A DNA stretch of 64,000 nucleotides from a virus. The DNA is taken from positions 1-64,000 of the IMG/VR virus record IMGVR_UViG_3300035142_000030; one strand, 5' to 3'. Every line of letters starts with the position of its first letter. Position 1 is the first letter of the stretch. Positions 1 to 9,323 of this stretch are shown here, piece after piece. Made by a program: the position numbers and the translations under genes. Below the pieces are notes generated by a model. The model saw nothing but the letters and a program-made list of their open reading frames with translations. It did no database searches and had not been told where the DNA came from.

Positions 1-1
1 C

Positions 2-2266
2 AAAGCGCAAGCTAAAGTAAAATATCATGGTACAGAATATAGAAAATATGTAGATAAATATCAAGATGTAGACGAATACCAATGGTTAAATACAGATGAT
101 ATAGACCTACATCCTATACGCACAAAGTTACCAGAATGTCCTGACTGGCATCTAATCACTAACTTCGGACAAGAACTAGAAGATCAAGTATTCGTAAGAG
201 AAAAAATTCCTTTTAAATTAGATTATCTTATTAAGAAAACTAGAGCAGATGTTCGCAAGGATAAGAAACTGGACACTATGTCTTCAAAGTATAGAGCTTT
301 CTATAATCAAGTTTGGGATGTATTAGAAGGAGATAGAAATTATTCTGATGTATTAACATGGATAGCTGAACAATGGTACTATAGGTTATATGGTAAATGG
401 TATTTTATTAATGGCAAACCAACATATATTTGCGGGTGGCATTGGTTTTATCTTAATTATTGGCATATAGAAAACTTTGGGTTACCTGAATACAGAGATA
501 GAGATAGAAGGTGGTATTGGGCTATGTGGTATTTTTATAATGATACTACAGTTCCAATTAAAGAAAATGGCAAATTAGTTTACAATGATGATGGAAGCTT
601 AAAATTAGAGGATGTAGGATACAGGACGGTTGATGGAGTAAATGGTCTTAAGGGTCGTCGTATGGGGGATACCACAAAAGCAGATGAAGCAGAGTTCTGT
701 GTGGTAAGTGCTATGCGTGAAGGTAAAGGGGGTATACAAGGAGATTCTGGAGAAACAGGTCAAAAAGCTTTTTTAGAAAAATTAATGTTTTCATATAATA
801 AATTACATTTTATATGGAAGCCTGCACAAACACAATTAAATCCTAGAAGTGAATTATTATTTGATAGTGATGATGTAGATTTTGGTTTGCAGAGTTTAAT
901 TGATTACGCAACAACAGCAGGGAAAAGTCATTATGATGGTCGCAAACTGCATTTCTATCATGGAGACGAGGTTGGGAAAGTGAAGGATCACAGTATTCAT
1001 GAAAGACACTCTGTTGTAAGACGATGTTTAAAGATAGGTAGCAAGACTGTTGGATTTGCTATATATACCACAACAGTAGATGATATGGGGCTTAAATCAG
1101 GGATGGAGTTTGAAAAGCTATCCAATAGTTCTCATTACGAAAAACGGTCAGATAGTGGATTTACTCAATCAGGGATGGTTAATTTATTTTTTCCTGCTTA
1201 TGATGGTTTTGAAGGTTTTATAGGGAAATATGGAGAAAGTATAATAGATACACCTACAGAACAGCAATTGCCATATGTAGCTACCAAGAAAAGAAACTCT
1301 GACGGAAAATATATGGGAGCTAAAGAGTATTTACAAACTGAACGTGATGCATTGACAGAAGTTGGAGACTTTGTAGAATTAGCTCATCAGAAAAGATTAT
1401 ATCCATTTACATTTGCAGAATGTTTTACTCCGCCTGCACAAAATATATTCTTTAATATGGATATATTAGAAACTAATCATATAGATTTAAAGAGAGATAA
1501 TGAAGCAGCTATACAAGGTAACTTCGAGTGGGTAGATGGACAAGACTCTTGGGTAGACTTTTTCCCTTCGTCTAATGGTAAATGGTTTGTGAGTAAAGTG
1601 TTGGACAAATCACAAGCCAATAAAAAGTTTATAAATAGAGGAGTTTATTTTCCTGCCAATGCAGATGTGTTTGTTTCGAGTTCTGATGCTTTTAGATTAG
1701 AGAAAACGCAAGGTGGTATGTCAGATGGAGGTGGAGTTGTTCGATGGAAAAGAGACCCTAAGATAGATGCTGATAATAAAGATATTTCAACATGGGAGTC
1801 GTGTCGTTCTGTTGCTGTATACAGATATAGACCAGCGTCTATAGAAGAATATTGTGAGGATATGCTTAAGCAAGATATTTATTATGGAAGCATGCAATAT
1901 CCAGAGAACAACGTAAACCATGTAGCAGATCATTACAGAAGAAGAGGATATGACGGTTATTTATTACACGATACAGACCCTAAGACAGGAAGGCTAAAAC
2001 CTAATGCAGGTTATCATAGTGGTGGAGCAATGAAACAGAAATTATTTAATTTAGTGGCAGCAGACATACAAAAGCATGGATTAAGAAACAGACACATACA
2101 AATTACAGAAGAATGTATGAAGATTAAGGGATTAGATGATATGACCAACTATGACTTATTTACTGCTTATGGAGGAACTTTACTAGCAGAAGAGTCTCAG
2201 CACTTTCAATATTTACAACAAATGCAGCATGGAGATACGTATGATATTGAAGGGTTCTTTTATTGA
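2..2266 (+). CDS. terL: Terminase large subunit (5' end outside the window)
   Basis: ATP-driven DNA packaging motor and nuclease at the portal vertex. The frame is open from base 2 with no stop, so the ATG at 278 is internal: the 92 upstream codons read as protein (e.g. LDYLIKKTRADVRKDKK) and bring the visible length to 754 residues. Counting from the ATG at 278, the ATPase P-loop region is KGRRMGDTTKAD (about 124-135), Walker B is KLHFYHGDE followed by VGK, and the coupling motif is YTTTVDD. The C-terminal half (DVFVSSSDAFR, YRYRPASIEEYCED) fits the RNase H-like nuclease. The P-loop has Asp where Lys is usual, so it is a deviant Walker A. Portal follows, as expected for packaging genes. Confidence 0.88.
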   Translation, partial: KAQAKVKYHGTEYRKYVDKYQDVDEYQWLNTDDIDLHPIRTKLPECPDWHLITNFGQELEDQVFVREKIPFKLDYLIKKTRADVRKDKKLDTMSSKYRAFYNQVWDVLEGDRNYSDVLTWIAEQWYYRLYGKWYFINGKPTYICGWHWFYLNYWHIENFGLPEYRDRDRRWYWAMWYFYNDTTVPIKENGKLVYNDDGSLKLEDVGYRTVDGVNGLKGRRMGDTTKADEAEFCVVSAMREGKGGIQGDSGETGQKAFLEKLMFSYNKLHFIWKPAQTQLNPRSELLFDSDDVDFGLQSLIDYATTAGKSHYDGRKLHFYHGDEVGKVKDHSIHERHSVVRRCLKIGSKTVGFAIYTTTVDDMGLKSGMEFEKLSNSSHYEKRSDSGFTQSGMVNLFFPAYDGFEGFIGKYGESIIDTPTEQQLPYVATKKRNSDGKYMGAKEYLQTERDALTEVGDFVELAHQKRLYPFTFAECFTPPAQNIFFNMDILETNHIDLKRDNEAAIQGNFEWVDGQDSWVDFFPSSNGKWFVSKVLDKSQANKKFINRGVYFPANADVFVSSSDAFRLEKTQGGMSDGGGVVRWKRDPKIDADNKDISTWESCRSVAVYRYRPASIEEYCEDMLKQDIYYGSMQYPENNVNHVADHYRRRGYDGYLLHDTDPKTGRLKPNAGYHSGGAMKQKLFNLVAADIQKHGLRNRHIQITEECMKIKGLDDMTNYDLFTAYGGTLLAEESQHFQYLQQMQHGDTYDIEGFFY

Positions 2267-2280
2267 AAAATAGTGTGTTA

Positions 2281-2298
2281 GTTAATTTAGTATTTTTG
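2281..2298 (+). promoter_or_regulatory. Promoter, TTAATTTAG-TATTTTTG type
   Basis: A Bacteroidota -7 element TATTTTTG (2291-2298) is preceded by GTTAATTTAG. It is 19 bases before the portal start. The same TTAAWTTAG-TATWTTTG block recurs before 19098 and 27019, which suggests a late-gene promoter class. Confidence 0.6.
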
Positions 2299-2316
2299 TG
2301 GTAAACATTTTGCAGA

Positions 2317-4677
2317 ATGATATACGTAGATGAAAAGTACACGGATGCTTCTAAATTTCAGTTTCCAGATAGATATACTGATCCAAAGGAAAAGAAAAAA
2401 GAATATTGCTTAAAAAACGCACAAGCTATTTATAGCACACACGTAAGGAATAAGTCAGGAATACCAATAGACATTATTCCAGAATGGCAGAATTTAAGAC
2501 TTTATGGGAAAGGACTTCAAGATGAAAATCAATATATACGCACACTAACAGGAGGTAATGAATCCAACAATTCAAGTGTATTGGATGTTGTGTCAACAGA
2601 TTCTACTACATACAACACCAAGTTAGAAAGACGTAAAGCATGGGACAACGTTAATAAGCAAATCATATCACTTGCTCCTAAGATTAAAGATCATTTTTAT
2701 GGGATGTTTAAGAAGCAAGAATATGATGTTACCGCAAATACTATAGATGAAGATTCAGGTGCTTTAATGGAAGATATGAAGTTTAGGCTTTTAGCACAGT
2801 CTATGTTTGCTAAAGAACTAGCTTTACTTCGAAGAACAGGCAACTTACCAGAACCAAGACAAGACTTTTTACCACAAGATATGACCGAATTAGAACTATT
2901 TGAGTCAGCAGGTGGATTTAAACTTAATTACGCTATGGATATGGAAAAGCTTTTGAAGCACACATTCCATATAAGCGATTGGGATAATAATATAAAACAA
3001 AAACTTATAGATGACGCTACAGATATTGGAGTAGTGGCCACTATAGAAGATTATGATGAGGACATAGGTAAATCAAAAATACGATACGTAGATGTATGTA
3101 ATTTAGCTATTCAATATTCAACAGCTTATGATTTTGAAGATTCAGAATGGTTTGGATATATGGAATATTGGCCTGTAAGTAAATTAAGACAAAAAGGTTT
3201 TTCTAAAGACTTCCTAATGGAGCAGATAGAAAATTATGGAGGTAAGTTTGGAAATCCAGATACGGTAGGTTACGAAGAAGACTTAGGGTTTAATAGACAC
3301 AATTATGATGCATTTAAGATTCCAGTATTTATTACTTATTGGATAGATATGGATGCAGAGTACCAAGAAGTTTTTATGGACTCTCAAGGCAGAAAAAGAG
3401 TAAAACCCTTAAAGTTTGGAAAGAAAGTAGACACAGAAAAAAAAGAAACAAGGATAAAAAAGGAACGTCCATTATATACTTCAAAATGGATAGTAGGCAC
3501 AGACGAAGTGTTTGACGAAGGTAAAGCATACAATCAAACTTTTAAGGATGAAAAAGCAATACTTCCGGTACGCGTAGTTAAACTAACAGACAACTCCATA
3601 ATAAAGCGTTTAAAGCCTATATTTGATGATATGCAAATGGCATGGTTGAAGTATCAGAACGCTCAAATAATGGCAATGAACGCAGGCTACGCAATAAATG
3701 TAAGGTTATTAAACAACATTAGTTTAGGTGGTAAAAAGCTATCCATGAAAGATGTGTTTGATATTATGCGCGAAACAGGAAACTTATTCTATTCAGATAC
3801 ACCTATTTTTGGGAAATATGAAGGAGGCGCGGTGAATCCAGTAACACATTTACCTGGTGGTATGGGAAATCAGTTACAAGAGGCAGTTACTAAGTTTGAA
3901 TGGGCTATTAAAATGATAGAACACGAGACGGGGCTTACTCCTATATCAATGGGAGCGACTCCATCTCCAGAGCAAGGTAAGGCAACTACAGAGCTTTCGA
4001 TGGCAGCTACACAGAATGTAATACGTCCTATAATAGATAATATAATGGTGTTAAAGGGTCGTATAGCGGAGAACTCAATGCTTCGCATACAATTACTTAT
4101 TAGAACAAATGAACGTACTAGAAAGGCTTATACGAGGATTATAGGCAAAAAAGGAATAGAGGCATTAAGAGCAGCAGAAGGTAGGGCGGTAGCTTATGGT
4201 ATTGATCTTGAGCCAAGGCCTACGGATGAACAGAAGGCTTGGGTTATGCAATTAGTTAATGAGGCTATTGCACTTGGAAGAGATGGTGTACAGAGCCTTG
4301 AGATCAGCGATGCTTTAGCTCTTATAAATCAGTTAGAAAACGGAGGTAACCTTAAAGAAATAGGAATTAGATTAGCTTATAAAATAAAACAATATAAATT
4401 AGAGCAGCAACAGAAAGCACTGCAATCAATACAAGTCACATCGCAAGAAACTCAGAAACAGAATGCTCAGAAAGCTCAATTAGAATCTCAAAGAAAGCAA
4501 CAAGATGCTCAGATAGAATTGGGTAATATGAAGCAAGAACATAATCAGAATTTACAGATAGAAACGTTCAAAGCTAACGCTGACTATAAAGAACTATTGA
4601 CCGAATTAGCTTTTAAGGAACGCGAATTAGAATCGAAAGAAAGAATTGCTAAACAACAAAAAACAACATCTGTATAA
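2317..4677 (+). CDS. Portal protein
   Basis: Dodecameric head-tail connector, 786 residues, directly after terL. Size and position match the portal of crAss-like and Cellulophaga podoviruses. The long mixed alpha/beta body contains a helical segment ending MGATPSPEQGKATTELS, the kind of region found in portal wings and stems. The C-terminal 100 residues are rich in Gln and Lys and predicted coiled coil (LEQQQKALQSIQ, QKQNAQKAQLESQ). The stop codon overlaps the next ATG (TAATG), so translation is probably coupled. Assignment rests on gene order, length and composition. Confidence 0.75.
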   Translation: MIYVDEKYTDASKFQFPDRYTDPKEKKKEYCLKNAQAIYSTHVRNKSGIPIDIIPEWQNLRLYGKGLQDENQYIRTLTGGNESNNSSVLDVVSTDSTTYNTKLERRKAWDNVNKQIISLAPKIKDHFYGMFKKQEYDVTANTIDEDSGALMEDMKFRLLAQSMFAKELALLRRTGNLPEPRQDFLPQDMTELELFESAGGFKLNYAMDMEKLLKHTFHISDWDNNIKQKLIDDATDIGVVATIEDYDEDIGKSKIRYVDVCNLAIQYSTAYDFEDSEWFGYMEYWPVSKLRQKGFSKDFLMEQIENYGGKFGNPDTVGYEEDLGFNRHNYDAFKIPVFITYWIDMDAEYQEVFMDSQGRKRVKPLKFGKKVDTEKKETRIKKERPLYTSKWIVGTDEVFDEGKAYNQTFKDEKAILPVRVVKLTDNSIIKRLKPIFDDMQMAWLKYQNAQIMAMNAGYAINVRLLNNISLGGKKLSMKDVFDIMRETGNLFYSDTPIFGKYEGGAVNPVTHLPGGMGNQLQEAVTKFEWAIKMIEHETGLTPISMGATPSPEQGKATTELSMAATQNVIRPIIDNIMVLKGRIAENSMLRIQLLIRTNERTRKAYTRIIGKKGIEALRAAEGRAVAYGIDLEPRPTDEQKAWVMQLVNEAIALGRDGVQSLEISDALALINQLENGGNLKEIGIRLAYKIKQYKLEQQQKALQSIQVTSQETQKQNAQKAQLESQRKQQDAQIELGNMKQEHNQNLQIETFKANADYKELLTELAFKERELESKERIAKQQKTTSV

Positions 4678-5294
4678 TGGGACAGTTTAACGATATGCTT
4701 AATAAAATGATGATTGTGGAGAGTATGGGCTTTAATCCATATATAGAAACATATAGTTCAAGAATGGGAAAGATACCAACACAACCAACCAACGGAACAA
4801 GTTCAGATGATGATCCTGTATATAGTGGAGGACAAATATCAGAGGCATACATTACAGAAGGTTATGATGATCCTTTTGCTAACTTAGTGACCGATACAGG
4901 AGAATTAAATTTATCACAACTAAGTACAGGATACAATTTAGCTCCAGAATTAGGAATAGATCAACAACAATATATTGATTTTGTAAATAAAGAATACCAA
5001 CAAAATGTAGAAGATTATTATGGGGTTGGTAACAGAATAGAGGTACGAGAAGGAGGAGCGTTAGGTATAACAAAACCTAAAACTACTAAGCCAAATTATA
5101 GATTTGAACAGGGGGTACGTCAAGGTGATGATTTGGCAGAAGGTAAATTTAAAAAAGGTGACCCAATTTATTATAGATGGGATGACAATACAGGTAAATA
5201 CATAACATATGATACTAAAGAAGCTTACGATAAAGCTAGAGAAAACTATAAAAAGACGACAGGGGAAGAAAGTAATTTAGGCCAAGAAAAGTAG
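4677..5294 (+). CDS. Head-region protein of unknown function
   Basis: A 205-residue acidic, Tyr/Gly-rich soluble protein without signal peptide or membrane segment. Its ATG overlaps the portal stop. It lies between portal and scaffold, where tailed phages often carry a minor head protein, decoration protein or maturation factor. I recognise no family. The low-complexity segment NGTSSDDDPVYSGG near residue 40 suggests a disordered linker. It is very likely a real gene because of the overlap and its place in the structural operon. Confidence 0.6.
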   Translation: MGQFNDMLNKMMIVESMGFNPYIETYSSRMGKIPTQPTNGTSSDDDPVYSGGQISEAYITEGYDDPFANLVTDTGELNLSQLSTGYNLAPELGIDQQQYIDFVNKEYQQNVEDYYGVGNRIEVREGGALGITKPKTTKPNYRFEQGVRQGDDLAEGKFKKGDPIYYRWDDNTGKYITYDTKEAYDKARENYKKTTGEESNLGQEK

Positions 5295-5332
5295 TAAATA
5301 TTTATACCCAAAACGCACATTTACAGTTTTAT

Positions 5333-5340
5333 TATATTTG
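5333..5340 (+). promoter_or_regulatory. -7 promoter element TATATTTG
   Basis: TATATTTG in the 79-base gap before the scaffold gene. No clear TTG -33 box is present, so this is a moderate candidate for separate transcription of the scaffold-capsid pair. Confidence 0.45.
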
Positions 5341-5373
5341 CAAATAGAAAAATTAAACTAACTGAACAACGAT

Positions 5374-6618
5374 ATGAGTACTGAGAAATTTAATAGCGGA
5401 GACGCAGAATTAGATGCATTAATCAATGCAGATAAAGAACAAGCAGAAAAAAAAGTAGATGCTAAAACAGAGACTACTAATACAACAGAAGAAATAAAGA
5501 CCAAAGAAAAGGTCGAAGGTGATAAAAAAGAAGAAACAGACGTTCATATAAATACTGAAAAAAAAGATGCAGAGTCTGATACGGACAAAGTGAAAGATGA
5601 CAAAGTTGAGTTAAATATTGATGCTTTCAACAGGGTGTTTGGAACAGAATATAAATCAACAGAAGACATCAAACCTTTATTAGAGTCAAGTACTCAGTTA
5701 AAAGAACTCAGGGCGAGTTTATCAGAGAAAGAAAGCTTGATAAAAGAAAAGGAAGAACTTTTAAACAAAAAGACCGACGGGTTGAGTTTGTTTGCCGATG
5801 AGACAATGTATAAGATCAACCAAGTTTTAATCAATAATCCAGATTTGAACAAAGAAGCAGTCATTAGATTAGCTTCATCAGATTTGGATAATATGGAAGA
5901 CGTAGACGTCCTTAAACTTCAAAAGTTAGTAAAACTTAAAGGGAAAGGATACGATGAATCAACTATAGAGTATGCTATTAACAAGAAGTATGATTTAGTT
6001 GATGATCCTAGTGATTTAGAGGGGGAAGAATTAAAGCAGTATAACGCAAATAAGTTTCTAAGAAGCGAAGATGCGCAAGCTGCAAGAGATGAACTAAGCA
6101 AGATGATGAAAGTTGATGTTCCTGAAAAGATTGATTTGCTAGAAATGGATAAACAATCTAAAGAAGAGGCAAAAAAGAAATTAAAAGAAAGCTTAGATTC
6201 TTGGAAAAACAAATCCAAAGATGTGATTAAATCGCTAGACAAGTATACTGTAGAGTTTGATAAAGGAGACGAGGGGAGGTTTGATTTTGCATATGATAAT
6301 GAATTTAAGGGGTATCTTGAAAAGAATTTACCAGAATATGCAGCAAGAGTAGGGTTAGATGCTAACGATCCTAAAAGCATGGAAACATTAAAAATGGCTA
6401 TCGAAAAGGATTTTGAACATGCCTATTTACCAAAAATGTTTAAAGCTTTTCGGGAAGACTTAATAGCCAAAATGGAAGATAAAGATTATAAACGTAAGCA
6501 CAATGTAAAAGACCCTAAAGAAGAAGAAGCTCCTGTAAGGTTAAGTGAAGCGGAGAAGAAGAACAAAGAGGTTGATGAAAAAGTATTAAATGACTTAAAT
6601 AAGAATCAATATTTTTAA
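5374..6618 (+). CDS. Capsid scaffold-like protein
   Basis: A 414-residue, highly charged protein directly upstream of the major capsid gene, the usual place for a scaffold that guides procapsid assembly. The first 90 residues are Lys/Glu/Thr-rich and probably disordered (EKKVDAKTETTNTTEEIKTK). A coiled-coil stretch follows near 100-130 (ELRASLSEKESLIKEKEELL), then a helical body. No serine-protease motif is seen, so a fused maturation protease is unlikely. The call is inferred from composition and position. Confidence 0.65.
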   Translation: MSTEKFNSGDAELDALINADKEQAEKKVDAKTETTNTTEEIKTKEKVEGDKKEETDVHINTEKKDAESDTDKVKDDKVELNIDAFNRVFGTEYKSTEDIKPLLESSTQLKELRASLSEKESLIKEKEELLNKKTDGLSLFADETMYKINQVLINNPDLNKEAVIRLASSDLDNMEDVDVLKLQKLVKLKGKGYDESTIEYAINKKYDLVDDPSDLEGEELKQYNANKFLRSEDAQAARDELSKMMKVDVPEKIDLLEMDKQSKEEAKKKLKESLDSWKNKSKDVIKSLDKYTVEFDKGDEGRFDFAYDNEFKGYLEKNLPEYAARVGLDANDPKSMETLKMAIEKDFEHAYLPKMFKAFREDLIAKMEDKDYKRKHNVKDPKEEEAPVRLSEAEKKNKEVDEKVLNDLNKNQYF

Positions 6619-6631
6619 AAGATAAGAAACA

Positions 6632-8083
6632 ATGGCAGCAGATAACGAAGTAGTACAAGGATTATATAACGGATCATGGGCATCATTGCACGATTTTGAT
6701 TTTCCTTATCAGGTACAAAATAAACTTTTCCAGAAATATGGAAGAGGACAGTTCGCAATCGACATTATGCGTCGAATGGGCTTTGAATTTAACTTTGCAG
6801 GTACTCCTCACTATGCACACGAAGAAGGTAAGATGTATTCTACACTTACTACTTTTGGAGCATCAACAGGTGGAGCAACAGCAGGAGCGGAAGTAACATT
6901 TGAGTTAGCAGAAGATAGTGTTGATAGTAATGGAAATACTTTCGCTAGAGTAGGATTTACTGTATTACATAAACATACTGATAAAAAGGTATATGAATTA
7001 CTTATTAAAAGTATTGAAGCATCTTCAGGATCAGTAAGTGGTTCTACTTTTGACACTAAGACCATCACAGCAAAACCATTAGATTCTTCATTAGCTGTAG
7101 GTGTTGGTGGTATTGAAGACGGAACAGTATTAACAGTAGGAGCTTCAGCTAAAGCAGAAGACACTGATTCAGTAACAGGAACAACTAAGGGAGTGTTCCG
7201 TAGAGCTTTCTACGACAGAATATCAAGAGAAAATAAGACATTAACAGGATATCAATTAGGTAGAGAAAGATGGACTGACAAGTTGATCGGTGGAACAAGA
7301 TATTTATGGTCAGATGTTTATGCTCATGAAGATTTTTTAATGGATGCTCAAATTGAGTTAGGTTCATTTATTGGACAAAGAAATACTAATAGTGTAACAG
7401 AAACAGACAACGAAGGTAATGCAGCTCCAGTTAAGAGTGCAGATGGTTACTGGAAGTGGATGGATGGATATGCAGGTAAAATAACTTATGGGACTGGAGA
7501 TTTTGATTTCTATACTTTTGATGAAGTTCCTGAGTATCTAAGATCACAGCATGTTATTTCTAATATGGCATGGTTAGCCGTAGGCCCTAAATTGTATAAG
7601 AAAATGGAAAATGCTGGTTACGAATTTGTACAGCAAGTTTCAGGTGGAACTGATTTTACTAAGTTAGTATCAGCAGGATTTAAAGGAGATGAGCAAAGAT
7701 TGCTAGGAACTAACTTCTCAGTATTCCATAAAAATGGAATCATGTTTTACGTAACAGTTCTTGATTCATTTGGTAATCCTGACATGTTAGGTAACGACGA
7801 CTTAGACTTCCAAGAGTCAGGTTTCATTATTCCTATGGGGAATGGTATTGTTGATCCTAAGACAGGAAAGAGCTTACCAAACGTAGGATTAGGCTATAAT
7901 ATTTATGGAGATGTAAACCGTAAGAGAGTTATTGCTCCATTAGATGGTATGACAGGACGTAAAGGGGCTAGAGTTGTATCATCTAAAGATAGAACAAGCA
8001 TTGAGATGTTGTCTCACTACATGCCTTTCATGATGGGAGTTAATCAAACAATGCAATTATTACCTTTTGAGTCTTATACATAG
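6632..8083 (+). CDS. Major capsid protein
   Basis: A 483-residue protein following the scaffold gene by 13 bases. Its size suits the HK97-fold capsid proteins of crAss-like phages (about 490 residues). The N-terminal part (MAADNEVVQGLYNGSWASLHDFDFPYQVQNK) is followed by a Gly/Ser/Thr-rich beta insertion (about 70-190), then an alpha/beta core. It is low in Cys and high in Gly and Asn, and its codon use looks like that of a highly expressed gene. A terminator-like hairpin follows at once, which fits high separate expression. Confidence 0.78.
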   Translation: MAADNEVVQGLYNGSWASLHDFDFPYQVQNKLFQKYGRGQFAIDIMRRMGFEFNFAGTPHYAHEEGKMYSTLTTFGASTGGATAGAEVTFELAEDSVDSNGNTFARVGFTVLHKHTDKKVYELLIKSIEASSGSVSGSTFDTKTITAKPLDSSLAVGVGGIEDGTVLTVGASAKAEDTDSVTGTTKGVFRRAFYDRISRENKTLTGYQLGRERWTDKLIGGTRYLWSDVYAHEDFLMDAQIELGSFIGQRNTNSVTETDNEGNAAPVKSADGYWKWMDGYAGKITYGTGDFDFYTFDEVPEYLRSQHVISNMAWLAVGPKLYKKMENAGYEFVQQVSGGTDFTKLVSAGFKGDEQRLLGTNFSVFHKNGIMFYVTVLDSFGNPDMLGNDDLDFQESGFIIPMGNGIVDPKTGKSLPNVGLGYNIYGDVNRKRVIAPLDGMTGRKGARVVSSKDRTSIEMLSHYMPFMMGVNQTMQLLPFESYT

Positions 8084-8110
8084 ACTTTAATTAATTAATA
8101 TTATAGAGTG

Positions 8111-8146
8111 TAGCCCTCGTTCAAGCATCGGGGGCTATTCTTGTAC
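8111..8146 (+). terminator. Rho-independent terminator after the capsid gene
   Basis: Arms TAGCCCTCG (8111-8119) and CGGGGGCTA (8129-8137) form a 9-bp stem with one G-U pair. A T-rich run (TTCTTGT) follows. Confidence 0.7.
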
Positions 8147-8168
8147 TTAAAAACTAAATATAAACGCT

Positions 8169-9230
8169 ATGATTTACGTAAACAACGAAAAAGCAAATTT
8201 AAAAGATCACAAATCACAGGTAGGTAAGGAATATGCGAAAGCATTAGATTACTTTAATAAAATAGGATGGCCTGTAAGATTTAAAGTAAAGAAACAAATT
8301 TTATCTCCAGATGAGACAGAGGACGGTAGAGTGTTTATGGTAATGCCAAGTTACTATATACATCACTCAGCAATTATCAATACAGAATATGGAACAGAAC
8401 AATGGAGATATAGTCCTAATCCTCCAATCGATAAAAACGTAAGAGGACAATCCGTATTGGAATGGCCTAAAGAAGGTAGAGGTAAAACATATAATCGCAA
8501 GGTTATATCCTTTAAAAAAGAACAAGCAGACCTAGTATTCTTTTTATGGTTTAAGAGCAAACCATTTCAATCTATTTATGACATTGATGACGCTAAAGCG
8601 CAAGCAGAAGCAGAAGTAAGAGCTAAAATGGATGCAGTTAAATTAGATAGTGTATTCTACAATGAGTCCTCTGTGCTTCATACGGACGAGAATAAGCTAA
8701 GAACTATTGCAAGGGCATATAATGTATCACAAGTAGACACAAAGGACAAGAATCAAGTCCTAGTAGCCTTAGATAACGTAGTAAGAAACTTAGTAAAGAG
8801 CAAAGTATTAACAGTAGATGAATTTATGGAATCATTAAGTTTAGATACTTTAACAGAGTTGTCTGCTAAGATTCAGAAAGCACATGATGATAAGCTAATC
8901 ACATTTGATGACAAGCAGAACACATGGTTCTATGTTGATGCGGGAGGTAGAGTATCTGAAGAGATTGTACGCGTTCCTATGAGTAAGACAGAACATAAAT
9001 ATAATTATTTAAGGGATTTCTTTATGACTAATACGCGTAAGTTAGAAGTTTTCTTAGAACATATCGAAAACGATTCTAACAAAGCACTAACGATAGACTT
9101 GGATAACTTAGAAAGTTTAGATTGGACTAAAGAGATACTACCATTTATTAATGCAGTAGGAATAGCAGGTACAGGAGCAGGAAGAACTAAGGCTGTTGTA
9201 TATAATGAGATCAGAGAGAAGTGTCGGTAA
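8169..9230 (+). CDS. Head-associated structural protein
   Basis: A 353-residue protein following the capsid gene. The N-terminal half is beta-rich and contains aromatic repeats (WRYSPNPPIDKNV). The middle is a charged helical segment (AKAQAEAEVRAKMD near 135), and the C-terminal half is helical. No enzymatic motif is visible. In related phages this position holds an auxiliary capsid or head-completion protein; that role is inferred from synteny. It ends before a strong terminator. Confidence 0.55.
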   Translation: MIYVNNEKANLKDHKSQVGKEYAKALDYFNKIGWPVRFKVKKQILSPDETEDGRVFMVMPSYYIHHSAIINTEYGTEQWRYSPNPPIDKNVRGQSVLEWPKEGRGKTYNRKVISFKKEQADLVFFLWFKSKPFQSIYDIDDAKAQAEAEVRAKMDAVKLDSVFYNESSVLHTDENKLRTIARAYNVSQVDTKDKNQVLVALDNVVRNLVKSKVLTVDEFMESLSLDTLTELSAKIQKAHDDKLITFDDKQNTWFYVDAGGRVSEEIVRVPMSKTEHKYNYLRDFFMTNTRKLEVFLEHIENDSNKALTIDLDNLESLDWTKEILPFINAVGIAGTGAGRTKAVVYNEIREKCR

Positions 9231-9254
9231 AAATGTGATATAATTAATATTAGG

Positions 9255-9288
9255 AAGCTTTGTCAAAAAATTGGCAAAGCTTTTTTTG
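9255..9288 (+). terminator. Rho-independent terminator
   Basis: AAGCTTTG (9255-9262) pairs with CAAAGCTT (9275-9282), followed by TTTTTTTG. The hairpin overlaps the next promoter, so stop and restart signals share bases. Confidence 0.8.
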
Positions 9289-9298
9289 TTTATATTTG
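9271..9298 (+). promoter_or_regulatory. Promoter for the fibre gene
   Basis: TTG (9271-9273), 17 bases, TATATTTG (9291-9298): a good Bacteroidota promoter lying within the terminator stem and 25 bases before the fibre start. Confidence 0.65.
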
Positions 9299-9323
9299 TA
9301 CTATTATTTAAAAGAATAAAATT

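Noticed and set aside
278-280. ATG at 278 as the true start of terL
   Set aside because: The frame is open with protein-like sequence from base 2, so the gene begins outside the window.
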